From CALKYB01 sp964510575 (GTDB lineage Bacteria > Bdellovibrionota_C > UBA2361 > SZUA-149 > CALKYB01): 58,990 nt of DNA. A model generated the notes under the pieces. The model was not told the DNA's origin and did not search any database. It saw only the letters and a program-made list of their open reading frames with translations. The position numbers were made by a program, and so were the translations under genes. Positions 50,544 to 58,705 of this stretch are shown here, one piece after another. Where the stretch lies: positions 1 to 58,990 of the forward strand of contig CAZECN010000019.1 of NCBI GenBank assembly GCA_964510575.1. The letters are read 5' to 3'. Numbering within the stretch: position 1 is the first letter of the stretch; the number at the start of each line of letters is the position of its first letter.

Positions 50544-51296
50544 CTAAACTATTCTTCTTTTAGGCCAATAAGTCTCTTTAAAAAAGAAGATCAACGAAAG
50601 CATAAGAAAAAGCCTATACCCTTTAATTGAAAGCCAAAGTACCTTTCTCCAGCCCTGATTAGCTTCCTCTAGAAGTCTAAAATTCTCCACCATCATCACT
50701 TCACAAGCACCATTTCCTGTATCACCCCTGACAAGGGAGGTTTTTCTTTTCAACTCTGGATAAAGCGCTGGGGCATAGTCAACTAACTTACCTGAAACTG
50801 ATATCTGATCCCCAGGGCGAACGCTGGCCATTTTACCGACAATAACAGGATCTGCTGAAAGCAGGTGAGTATTTGATAGATTTTTCCCATCAAAGCCTTG
50901 AGCCGCAGCCCGTTCTCGTATTTGATACCAACAGCTGAAGGGCTGACTCCAAAATTCGACGCCAAGGTAGCCGTCATTTAGAGTATTCTCTCCCCAAATC
51001 AAGCAAAGATCCATAAAATCCACAGAGTCCTTGGTATGATGTATGTCTGAAAAAGCAGAAATATTGTTTCGGCTAACAACAAGTCCCGTCATTGAGTAAT
51101 CGGCCTTGGGTTCAACATAATAGTCTCTCCCTCGATAGGAAAACTTATAACCCTCCTCATCAACTTCCTCCTGAGAGGGGGGTTCTACAAGCTCTTCCCT
51201 CAAGGATGAGGAGTCAGGTAGTAGATCGGACTTTCTATCCGCATAAAAAGAAAAGAGGTAGAAAAGCAAAAATAGGTAAAAAAATCTCTTAGCCAA
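50544..51296 (-). CDS. Hypothetical membrane-anchored protein, 250 aa
   Basis: A TTG at 51296 with AGGGGA upstream is chosen; the product then begins with a hydrophobic helix (FFYLFLLFYLFSFYADR). A second helix is near the C-terminus (about 225-243, YRLFLMLSLIFFF). Between them is a beta-rich domain with YSMTGLVVSRNNISAFSDIH, CLIWGENTL, and SLVRGDTGNGACEVMMVENF. I have seen similar stretches in unnamed proteobacterial proteins, but no function is assigned. It is probably periplasmic. An earlier TTG (51323) is possible. Confidence 0.72.
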   Translation of the reverse strand: MAKRFFYLFLLFYLFSFYADRKSDLLPDSSSLREELVEPPSQEEVDEEGYKFSYRGRDYYVEPKADYSMTGLVVSRNNISAFSDIHHTKDSVDFMDLCLIWGENTLNDGYLGVEFWSQPFSCWYQIRERAAAQGFDGKNLSNTHLLSADPVIVGKMASVRPGDQISVSGKLVDYAPALYPELKRKTSLVRGDTGNGACEVMMVENFRLLEEANQGWRKVLWLSIKGYRLFLMLSLIFFFKETYWPKRRIV

Positions 51297-51584
51297 AGTC
51301 TTGTCCCCTAGTATAGAAGACAAAGAAAGCGGAGAACTGGGCCAGATGGTATTGCTTGTGGGCTGACAGAAAATTCATAAAGCTATCATGCTCACTTTAA
51401 AATTAAGCTGCCAAGCAATTTGGCCGTTTAGAAAAGCCCTAGATTCCAGCTCGCCCCCATCTTCTTCAATCATGAACTTATGTAGAGGGCATCCTGATAG
51501 GTTTTCCTCACCAATTTCGAATTTATACAAAAAATGCTAGGGTCCTAAGCCAGAATAAACCGCTCAATTAGAAGGACAAGATTA

Positions 51585-52457
51585 ATGTTTAGTGGGTCAA
51601 TAGTAGCTCTGGTCACTCCTTTCAAAGCTGGGAAGATAGATGAAGAGAAACTAAAAAAATTGGTAGCTTTTCATTTAGAAAATGGAACTCACGGGATTGT
51701 TCCTGTGGGAACTACGGGTGAATCCCCTACTCTCTCGGGAGATGAGCATAAAAGAATTGTGGAAATTGTTACTGGAGAGGTCTCTGGTCAGGTTCCAGTA
51801 ATTGCTGGAGCCGGTTCCAATAACACAGCGGAAGCACTTCACTACCATCAGCATGCAGCTAACAGTGGAGCATCTGGAGCTCTGCACGTAGTTGGATACT
51901 ACAACCGCCCTAACCCTGAAGGAGTGTATCAACATTTTCTGGCGCTCAACGAAGCTTCTGAGCTTCCTATCGTAGTCTATAACATTCCACCCCGCGCTAT
52001 AATTGATATAGCGCCTGAGACTATGGCCCGGCTTGCAAAACTTAAAAACGTAGTTGGAGTAAAGGATGCTACTGGCGATCTGGCCAGACCATTACAAGAA
52101 GCCAGATTGATTAAAGAAGATTTCTGCTACCTTTCTGGGGATGACTTCACTGCAGTTGCCTATAATATTCAAGGGGGTTCAGGATGTATTTCCGTTGTGG
52201 CCAATGTAGCTCCAAAGTTAACAGCCGAGCTTCAAACTGCTTGTCGGGAAGGTAACTTCGGGAAAGCACGTGAATTGCAGGTAGCTTTGCTGCCCTTGAT
52301 CGATGCTCTTTTTTCAGAACCAAGTCCTGCTGGTGTAAAATATGCCGGTTCTCTTTTGAATCTTTGCGAAGAGAACTGCAGGCTACCGGTGGTAGAACTG
52401 ACTAGCGAGACCAAAGCAACTATTAAGAAAGAGATGAAAAATCTCTCTCTTATTTAG
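51585..52457 (+). CDS. dapA: 4-Hydroxy-tetrahydrodipicolinate synthase
   Basis: The 290-residue protein is a typical DapA: GTTGESPTLSGDEHKRIVEI with the Thr-Thr pair, YNIPPRAIIDIAPETMARLA with the catalytic Tyr, and VVGVKDATGDLAR with the Schiff-base Lys. It condenses pyruvate with aspartate semialdehyde in the lysine/diaminopimelate pathway, whose last step is lysA at 29793-31037. No lysine riboswitch was seen upstream. It ends 1 nt before the next minus-strand gene. Confidence 0.95.
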   Translation: MFSGSIVALVTPFKAGKIDEEKLKKLVAFHLENGTHGIVPVGTTGESPTLSGDEHKRIVEIVTGEVSGQVPVIAGAGSNNTAEALHYHQHAANSGASGALHVVGYYNRPNPEGVYQHFLALNEASELPIVVYNIPPRAIIDIAPETMARLAKLKNVVGVKDATGDLARPLQEARLIKEDFCYLSGDDFTAVAYNIQGGSGCISVVANVAPKLTAELQTACREGNFGKARELQVALLPLIDALFSEPSPAGVKYAGSLLNLCEENCRLPVVELTSETKATIKKEMKNLSLI

Positions 52458-52458
52458 T

Positions 52459-52815
52459 TTATTTTCTATGCCGTGTTGAGCCTTGCCTGTTGTCCAGCTT
52501 TTCAATGAAATTTTCAATTTCGACAACTGGTATTGTTCGTTTTGATGAACCCAATCCTTTTTTTATTTCTTTCCTAACTTTTCTACGATTTGGATCAGTT
52601 TGGTCGTAAATCACTACATCAATATCTAAGGTTCCAATAACATCCATCGCCTGTTCGACCGTTTCGACCTCGACTACTAGAAATCCAGAACTAGAAACCA
52701 CATTTTTATAAAGCTCGCGTTTGCCACCTTCTTCATCAACTAAAAGAGCTATAGGCTCTACGAGTTTCGATTGACTCTTACCTGGGCGATCGCTCTGGTT
52801 ATTTGTTATCTTCAT
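52459..52815 (-). CDS. Degenerate receiver-domain protein, 118 aa
   Basis: The ATG at 52815 has a strong GGAGG ribosome binding site. The product resembles a response-regulator receiver: IALLVDEEGGKRELYKNVVS supplies the acidic start, and DIDVVIYDQTDP holds a possible phosphorylation Asp. The conserved Ser/Thr and Lys of strands 4 and 5 are not recognisable, and the domain is shorter than usual. It may be a pseudo-receiver that binds a partner without being phosphorylated. It sits divergent from the NtrC-type regulator gene at 53149, with a 333-nt gap. Confidence 0.7.
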   Translation of the reverse strand: MKITNNQSDRPGKSQSKLVEPIALLVDEEGGKRELYKNVVSSSGFLVVEVETVEQAMDVIGTLDIDVVIYDQTDPNRRKVRKEIKKGLGSSKRTIPVVEIENFIEKLDNRQGSTRHRK

Positions 52816-53148
52816 ACTAACCTCCAAAAAACCTGTGTAAATTACTTTTAGTTAGGGGCTAAGTTTTCACAGTCAAACTTGGCATCCTATTTTTTAGTAA
52901 CGTTTGCCACATTTCCCACTACCTATTTAATCGAAACAATAAGGTAATTTCTAAAGGCAACAATTACAGATAAATTAAATATCTTTACTAAAATACAGCA
53001 AGAGTTGTGCCAGTCTGAGCTAAGGTTTCCTACCGATTCAATGCTAAATAGACTGTATTAGCTGCAGGTCTGCATTAATCAACATGCAAATCTGCAGCTT
53101 ATGCAGATCTGAAGAATCCAATAGGCTTTCTCTAAAATCAAAACATAC
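52816..53148. other. Gene-free divergent regulatory region
   Basis: This 333-nt gap separates the divergent receiver-like gene and the sigma-54 activator. It is AT-rich and holds the operator-like repeat cluster at 53062-53114. I find no open frame or sigma-54 promoter with a good GG/GC pair here. Confidence 0.5.
53062..53114. promoter_or_regulatory. Cluster of three related half-sites (operator-like)
   Basis: CTGCAGGTCTGCAT (53062-53075), ATGCAAATCTGCAG (53084-53097) and ATGCAGATCTGAAG (53101-53114) are three versions of ATGCARAYCTGCAG, the first inverted. ATCTGCA/TGCAGAT (53090-53108) forms a perfect palindrome between the second and third. They lie 35-87 nt upstream of the activator gene start, as expected for autoregulation. 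Confidence 0.55.
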
Positions 53149-54498
53149 ATGAACAACAATTTGACCAAAATCCTGTTAGTCGACGACGATCGAGTTTTTA
53201 GCACGCTTATTTCACGGCTTTTCAATGAAAATGGCTACCACGTTGTGGTTGCTCCAGATCTTGCTATCGCTAAGCAAGAGCTATCAGAAAGTTCTTTTGA
53301 TTTAGTTCTACTTGATCAGCACCTACCAGATGGAACCGGGGCTAATTTTCTAAAGACTGTAAAAAATATAAATCCCTCACTGCCAGTAGTGATGGTCTCC
53401 AGTGCAGATCGTCCTAACTTAGTCGTACGCTGTATCAAAAACGGCGCCGAATCATTTTTTTCAAAAGACCAACCATCTAGTGAACTATTAAAACTGGCCA
53501 AACATATTGAAGAAGAATTTCCAAAGACAAAAACTGAAAGTCAATTGCCTTTAGTTATAGAGCAATCATACACGACTAAAAAACTTACAGACAACTTAAA
53601 GAAAATTGCTCCTTTAGATTCAACTGTATTGCTCACTGGAGAAACAGGAACAGGCAAATCAGTTTTTAGTAGTTTGCTGCATAGGCATTCTAATCGAGCC
53701 AATAAGCCTTTTATATCTGTAAACTGTGCTGCGGTGCCGCCTAGTTTAATAGAGGCAGAACTTTTTGGTTATGAAAAAGGAGCCTTCACTGGTGCTATCA
53801 AAAGCAAAGCTGGGGTTTTCGAATCTGCAAACGAGGGCACTCTTTTTCTCGATGAAATTGGAGAGCTAGGATACGACATCCAATCTAAATTACTGCTATT
53901 TCTGCAAGACAAAACAGTAAAGAGAGTAGGAAGTAATGAAGAAAGAAAACTAGACGTGCGCATCGTCGCAGCAACTAATCGAAATTTAGAAGAGATGGTC
54001 AATCAGAAGTTATTCAGAGCCGATCTTCTGTTTAGAATAAATGTCCTCTCTTTTGAAATTCCTCCATTACGAAACAGGCAAGAGATGATTCTCCCTTTAG
54101 CTGAACGAAAAGTTACATTTCTCAGCCGAAAATGGGGTAAAAAGTTATCGCTGTCACAGGGAGCAAAAAAACTTTTAAAAAGTCACTCTTGGCCAGGTAA
54201 TATTAGAGAATTAGAAAACGCTGTTGAAAGGGCTGCTGCCTTAGCACCGACCGAATTAATTCAAGCAGGCGATTTTGAAGCTAGTCTTAGAATTGAGGTA
54301 GATAGCTTGAGCTGTCGCGCTGGGGAAAGCGATGAAATAGTAGACCTTTCAAATTTGGAAAAAAAACAAATTCAAAAGGCGCTAGAAATTTGCCAGGGTC
54401 ACCGCGCCAAGGCTTCAAAAATGCTTGGAATTAGCGAGCGTTCAATCTACGAAAAAATAAAGAGATACTCTCTCCAAAAAGCAGGGCGAAACCAATAG
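53149..54498 (+). CDS. Sigma-54-dependent response regulator (NtrC family)
   Basis: The 449-residue protein has a receiver domain (ILLVDDDRVFSTLISRLFNE, phosphorylation Asp in LVLLDQHLPDGTG), an AAA+ domain (Walker A GETGTGKSVFSS, GAFTGA loop in EKGAFTGAIKSKAG, Walker B TLFLDEIGELG) and a Fis-type helix-turn-helix (HRAKASKMLGISERSIYEKI). It activates sigma-54 promoters when phosphorylated. No histidine kinase is adjacent. The next gene, a secreted CBM-like protein, may or may not be its target. Confidence 0.94.
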   Translation: MNNNLTKILLVDDDRVFSTLISRLFNENGYHVVVAPDLAIAKQELSESSFDLVLLDQHLPDGTGANFLKTVKNINPSLPVVMVSSADRPNLVVRCIKNGAESFFSKDQPSSELLKLAKHIEEEFPKTKTESQLPLVIEQSYTTKKLTDNLKKIAPLDSTVLLTGETGTGKSVFSSLLHRHSNRANKPFISVNCAAVPPSLIEAELFGYEKGAFTGAIKSKAGVFESANEGTLFLDEIGELGYDIQSKLLLFLQDKTVKRVGSNEERKLDVRIVAATNRNLEEMVNQKLFRADLLFRINVLSFEIPPLRNRQEMILPLAERKVTFLSRKWGKKLSLSQGAKKLLKSHSWPGNIRELENAVERAAALAPTELIQAGDFEASLRIEVDSLSCRAGESDEIVDLSNLEKKQIQKALEICQGHRAKASKMLGISERSIYEKIKRYSLQKAGRNQ

Positions 54499-54578
54499 CC
54501 AAGGCCTAGCTAAAGTCTACTCTATTTCCTTTGCTAAGAAAGCTATAAAGTCACACTAAAGACTTGAAATAGCATAAC

Positions 54579-54613
54579 AAAACTGGAGAAGAGAGAGACT
54601 CTTCTCTAGTTTT
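54579..54613. terminator. 15-bp stem-loop before the secreted beta-helix gene
   Basis: AAAACTGGAGAAGAG (54579-54593) pairs with CTCTTCTCTAGTTTT (54599-54613) over all 15 positions, one a G-T, with a 5-nt loop AGAGA and a T-rich end. It lies 80 nt after the activator gene stop and 27 nt before the next start, so it may end the activator transcript or act as a leader attenuator of the secreted-protein gene. Confidence 0.6.
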
Positions 54614-54640
54614 ATAAAGGTTTTACAGGAGTTTACCCCC

Positions 54641-56683
54641 ATGCAGTCTTTCCTCCCAAAAGCTACTAAAAGTTTAAGTGCTTTTAGAATATTCGTTCTC
54701 TACTCTACGCTAGCCTTAGGCTCTACATTTTATGCGGACACTGCTCAATCACAATCAAACATTTGTAGCGCAACTGGAACTAATCTTTTCGCTGCCAAGA
54801 ATAGTTTTGAAAGCAGATGTGACACCAGTTACAACAAATCTCTGGGACATGACTGTGATCCTGCCTGTAACGGTGGTTGGATTTGCCAAAACCAGCCAAT
54901 TAACCTCAATTGTAGCGCTTCCAATCCTGATCCTGCACCCGTAGCAGCTCCAGCTCCAACTCCAGCTCCANNNNNNNNNNNNNNNNNNNNNNNNNNNNNN
55001 NNNNNNNNNNNNNNNNNNNNNNNNNNNNNNNNNNNNNNNNNNNNNNNNNNNNNNNNNNNNNNNNNNNNNNCTCCAGCTCCAGCTCCAACAACGTCTACGA
55101 ACTCAGCTACCGCTAACAACCAAGGCTCTCGGGCCATACTAGTTAGAGCAAGGGGTAGACTAGGTAGCGAAAGATTCTCTCTAAGAGTCAATGGCCAAAC
55201 TCTCTTGAATGAAAATGTTAGCACCAACTATCAAAACTTTAGCACCTCAGTCCCTGGCTCAACCACTATCAACTCTTTAGAGGTACATTTCAGTACCTCT
55301 AACCATAGAGACGAAGATATTCAGGTTGACTACGTTAGTGTAGCGGGAAGAACCTATCAAAGTGAAGATCCATCAACTCAGTCACAGGGCTCATGGGACT
55401 CAGCCACTGGTTGTGATGGTGGTTTCAAGCGCTCTGAGTGGATACACTGCGTAGGCGGATGGCTCAGGTACAATATAGGAAATTCTTCTCAAAGCACTAA
55501 CCCTCAACCTACTGTCACAGCAGCACCTTCGACACCGAACTCAAGTTCAGTAACCAGTAGTAATACGAACAACAATGCAGGAGCAAGTGCCCCTGCAGTT
55601 CAACCTGTTAGCGGATCTAACTCTTGCTCAGGTTTTGATCTAACTCCACTGATTAACTCTTACAACCCACCTTCGATGAGAAGAAGTGTGAGTCGTACCT
55701 TCAACAGCTTAAGTGCGCTTCAACAAGCAATCAATTCAAAAACAGATCATGGTGGAGATGTTTATCACCTTGCAGCTGGGAGATATTCATTCCCAAGGAC
55801 AGCTATAGACATCATTAACAAGCGAAATCTAACTGTCTATTCCGATCCCTCCAACCGCGCAGTTTTAGTTGGCGAATCGGGTAGCGTCTTTGGTGTTAGT
55901 GTTAAAGAAACTAGCCCAGGAAGCAATCACAACATTGAGGTAATTGGTTTCGACATTTCTAATACCAGATTCCATGGAATAATTGTTGGCAGCGACAGCG
56001 ACGGTACTAGAGCCGGTTCGAATATTTACATTGGAGGAAATCGAATCCATAACGCGGCTAATGTAGCCGGTGCCGGAATAACTGTCAGAAATGCCTCCGG
56101 TTCTGGGCAAGTTGTCTTAGAAGGAAATGATGTCAGTCGCATCGATATGGATGGTAGTGGCAGTGGTCGAGGTGAAGGTATTTACATTGGTGAAGGAAAT
56201 AACAACAATCACTATTCACGAAATGTCATTATCAGGGGCAATCATATTCATGACTTGAATGGTGAGGCCATAGACATTAAAAGGGCCTCTAGAGATGTCC
56301 TAATAGAATACAACCAAATCAATCGAATAGCTGTTTTCTCTCAGGGGGCTATAGTTTTGGGCTTGGACAATCGAGCCTCAGTAAACTATCAGGCCAACTT
56401 GGTAGTTAGGAGAAACACAATTAACGATGTAACTTCAATGCAATATGACGGAAACGCAATCGTTGCTGCGAGTGACTCATTAATTGAAGAAAATCTAATA
56501 ACTGACATTGAAGAAGAAGGTATTGATGTCTACAACGATGCTACAGGGCCTAACAAAACTGTAACAATCAGGAGAAATGTAATTCGAAGAACAGGTCACC
56601 AACCAATAAGAGAAAATATTGGTAACGGCAACCGAGGTCCTAATAATCCTTTCAATATTATAAAAAGTCAGAACTGCTTTTAG
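54641..56683 (+). CDS. Secreted CBM-like and parallel beta-helix protein (contains gap)
   Basis: The protein starts with a signal peptide (ending near YADTAQSQ), a Cys-rich segment (SRCDTSYNKSLGHDCDPACN), and a Pro-Ala repeat with an unsequenced gap of 100 N. Next comes a CBM60-like calcium/carbohydrate-binding module (RARGRLGSERFSLRVNGQTL, HFSTSNHRDEDIQVDYVSVA). After a Ser/Thr linker a right-handed parallel beta-helix follows (repeats such as NIEVIGFDISNTRFHGIIVG, SRNVIIRGNHIHDLNGEAID), as in pectate lyase-like or alginate-modifying proteins. No catalytic residues were identified with certainty. AGGAG precedes ATG 54641. Confidence 0.85.
   Translation: MQSFLPKATKSLSAFRIFVLYSTLALGSTFYADTAQSQSNICSATGTNLFAAKNSFESRCDTSYNKSLGHDCDPACNGGWICQNQPINLNCSASNPDPAPVAAPAPTPAPXXXXXXXXXXXXXXXXXXXXXXXXXXXXXXXXXXPAPAPTTSTNSATANNQGSRAILVRARGRLGSERFSLRVNGQTLLNENVSTNYQNFSTSVPGSTTINSLEVHFSTSNHRDEDIQVDYVSVAGRTYQSEDPSTQSQGSWDSATGCDGGFKRSEWIHCVGGWLRYNIGNSSQSTNPQPTVTAAPSTPNSSSVTSSNTNNNAGASAPAVQPVSGSNSCSGFDLTPLINSYNPPSMRRSVSRTFNSLSALQQAINSKTDHGGDVYHLAAGRYSFPRTAIDIINKRNLTVYSDPSNRAVLVGESGSVFGVSVKETSPGSNHNIEVIGFDISNTRFHGIIVGSDSDGTRAGSNIYIGGNRIHNAANVAGAGITVRNASGSGQVVLEGNDVSRIDMDGSGSGRGEGIYIGEGNNNNHYSRNVIIRGNHIHDLNGEAIDIKRASRDVLIEYNQINRIAVFSQGAIVLGLDNRASVNYQANLVVRRNTINDVTSMQYDGNAIVAASDSLIEENLITDIEEEGIDVYNDATGPNKTVTIRRNVIRRTGHQPIRENIGNGNRGPNNPFNIIKSQNCF
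54971..55070. other. Assembly gap of 100 N
   Basis: Exactly 100 N interrupt a run of CCAGCT/CCAACT units encoding Pro-Ala repeats (CCAGCTCCAACTCCAGCTCC on the left side). The repeat likely caused assembly failure, and the real length is unknown. It remains in frame across the placeholder only by chance or convention. Confidence 0.99.
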
Positions 56684-56978
56684 TAGACCCTGTAGTTGAA
56701 AAAACACAGACCCTATTCTATTGGCATTTTGGTAAATAACTACTCTACTCGGATGATTCCCTTATTATTTCGCCAGTCTAGTCTCTAAAGCCTGGCACAG
56801 CATCACATTAGGCTTCAAACATCAAAGTAAGAGTGAATTATTGCCAAGAGAAGTACCGATGGGCTTATTTTGCTACAATCAGGGCACTATTGTCTAAGTC
56901 ACTGAGTGCTAGATATTGGTTTTTAGTTGTTATAGATTACGCCCTTTAAATTGGCGAAATAGAATTTATTAAGATCAA

Positions 56979-58133
56979 ATGGACAAACTACTAAACTCTG
57001 GCTTGAAACTAGGTGTTGTTGGGGGAGGACAGCTAGGAAAAATGCTCGCAATTGACGCCAGTCGCTGGCAACTTGAAATATCTTGCCTGGAAAGCGGTGA
57101 TAATCCACCAATTCAATCAGTTTGTAGAGAGATAAAACCTGGCTCCATTACCTCTTATGAAGACGTATTAGAATTTGGTCAGGGCGTCGACTACCTGACT
57201 GTAGAGTCCGATAGTGTCAACGCCAAGGCTTTAATCGAATTAGAATCAAAAGGAGTTAAGACCTTTCCAAGAGGTCAAACTTTAGAAATTATCCAGGATA
57301 AATATTTGCAGAGGAAGTTCTGTGCAGAGAACAATCTACCAACACCGGAATTCAGTCATTATTCCAACAAAGAAAGTTTAGTCTCTAGTCACAAGCAGGG
57401 CTCCTTAACACTCCCAAAGATAATTAAAACATGTCGAGCCGGATATGACGGAAAAGGAGTTTTCCTAGCCAAATCGGAAAAAGACTTGGAAGACCTTCCT
57501 GACACGGAGCTGTTAGTAGAAGAGCTCGTCGATATAAAAAAGGAATTTTCGGTAATTATTGTTAGAAGCTCGGAGGGTGAAACTACGTGCTACCCTGCAA
57601 TTGAACTTTTCATGAGAGAAAATGCTTACCTGGTTGACTATTTTATTTCACCTGTAGATCTGAAAAAGAAGCTCGGGGAACAAATGGAAGAGATTGCAAA
57701 GAAGCTAGTAATTTCATTAGATCATGTTGGGGTTTTGGCTATCGAGTTCTTTTTAGATAGCAACGATGAAATATTTATTAATGAATGCTCACCAAGACCT
57801 CACAACAGCGGTCATCACACTATTGAAGGCTCCGTCACTTCTCAATATGAGCAGCATCTAAGGGCTGTCTTGGGCCTCCCTTTGGGAAAATGCGAAATGA
57901 AAGGCATTGCTGGAGTAGTAAACCTACTAGGTGATCAAAACTACTCTGGAAGGCCGAATTATCGTGGACTTGAGGAATGTCTAAAGTTGGCAGGGACGTA
58001 CGTTCATATTTATGGCAAAAATGAGACACGACCTCTTCGAAAAATGGGTCACATCACCACCGTTGGGCAGGAGCTACCCGAAGTGCTAGAGAAAATTGAA
58101 ATTATTAGAAAGGAAGCTGGTGTAGGAAAATGA
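56979..58133 (+). CDS. purK: N5-carboxyaminoimidazole ribonucleotide synthase
   Basis: The 384-residue protein is an ATP-grasp enzyme with the PurK opening LGVVGGGQLGKMLAIDA. DKYLQRKFCAENNLPTP and FFLDSNDEIFINECSPRPHN are the substrate and metal-binding blocks. It converts AIR with bicarbonate and ATP to N5-CAIR in purine synthesis. It overlaps purE in ATGA (58130-58133), so the two are translationally coupled. I saw no purine riboswitch upstream. Confidence 0.95.
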   Translation: MDKLLNSGLKLGVVGGGQLGKMLAIDASRWQLEISCLESGDNPPIQSVCREIKPGSITSYEDVLEFGQGVDYLTVESDSVNAKALIELESKGVKTFPRGQTLEIIQDKYLQRKFCAENNLPTPEFSHYSNKESLVSSHKQGSLTLPKIIKTCRAGYDGKGVFLAKSEKDLEDLPDTELLVEELVDIKKEFSVIIVRSSEGETTCYPAIELFMRENAYLVDYFISPVDLKKKLGEQMEEIAKKLVISLDHVGVLAIEFFLDSNDEIFINECSPRPHNSGHHTIEGSVTSQYEQHLRAVLGLPLGKCEMKGIAGVVNLLGDQNYSGRPNYRGLEECLKLAGTYVHIYGKNETRPLRKMGHITTVGQELPEVLEKIEIIRKEAGVGK

Positions 58134-58675
58134 GTAAGAATAGCGAAGCAAGTAAGCACGTAAGTATTGTAATGGGCTCTGATTCTGACCTGCCGGTAAT
58201 GAGTGAAGCCGCTAAATTTCTAGAGAGTTTGGAAATAGCTTTCGAGATTAAAATTGTCTCTGCTCACCGGACTGCTGACTACCTGTATAGATACAGTAAA
58301 GAACTTGTCCAAAGAGATTTTAAAGTCGTAATAGCTGGAGCAGGGGGAGCTGCCCATTTACCTGGAATGGTAGCTTCAATGACCCCACTGCCAGTTATTG
58401 GAGTTCCTATTAAAAGTAGAACTTCCTTAGCTGGCTTAGATTCAATCCTGTCTATTTTGCAAATGCCTCCTGGTATTCCTGTGGCCACCATGGCCATTGA
58501 TGGAGCAAAGAATGCAGGTATTCTAGCAGCCAAAATTATAGGTTCTTCAGATAAGGATGTGCTGGAGAGGGTCACTAAATATTCCAAGTCTCTTGAAGAA
58601 TCCGTGGTTGAAAAAAGAGAGAATTTAGAAAAACTTGGATTTGAGGCCTACCTAAAGAAGATGCAAAACAAATAG
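58130..58675 (+). CDS. purE: N5-CAIR mutase
   Basis: The 181-residue protein is a class I PurE: VSIVMGSDSDLPVMSEAAKF, SAHRTADYL and GAGGAAHLPGMVASMTPLPV are intact. It isomerises N5-CAIR to CAIR, the step after PurK. It starts inside the purK stop codon (ATGA). It is slightly longer than the common 160-170 residues, with a C-terminal extension of charged residues (VEKRENLEKLGFEAYLKKM). Confidence 0.96.
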   Translation: MSKNSEASKHVSIVMGSDSDLPVMSEAAKFLESLEIAFEIKIVSAHRTADYLYRYSKELVQRDFKVVIAGAGGAAHLPGMVASMTPLPVIGVPIKSRTSLAGLDSILSILQMPPGIPVATMAIDGAKNAGILAAKIIGSSDKDVLERVTKYSKSLEESVVEKRENLEKLGFEAYLKKMQNK

Positions 58676-58705
58676 TCTTTTGACAATCTCTAGTGGTCGA
58701 TCGGG

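Noticed and set aside
51324..51584. Lysine riboswitch upstream of dapA (and likewise of lysA)
   Set aside because: No L-box helices or conserved loops could be found; the leader shows only ordinary AT-rich sequence.
54829..55227. Antisense frame across the N gap
   Set aside because: It is a mirror of the Pro-Ala repeat and beta-rich coding region, has no start signals, and includes the gap placeholder.
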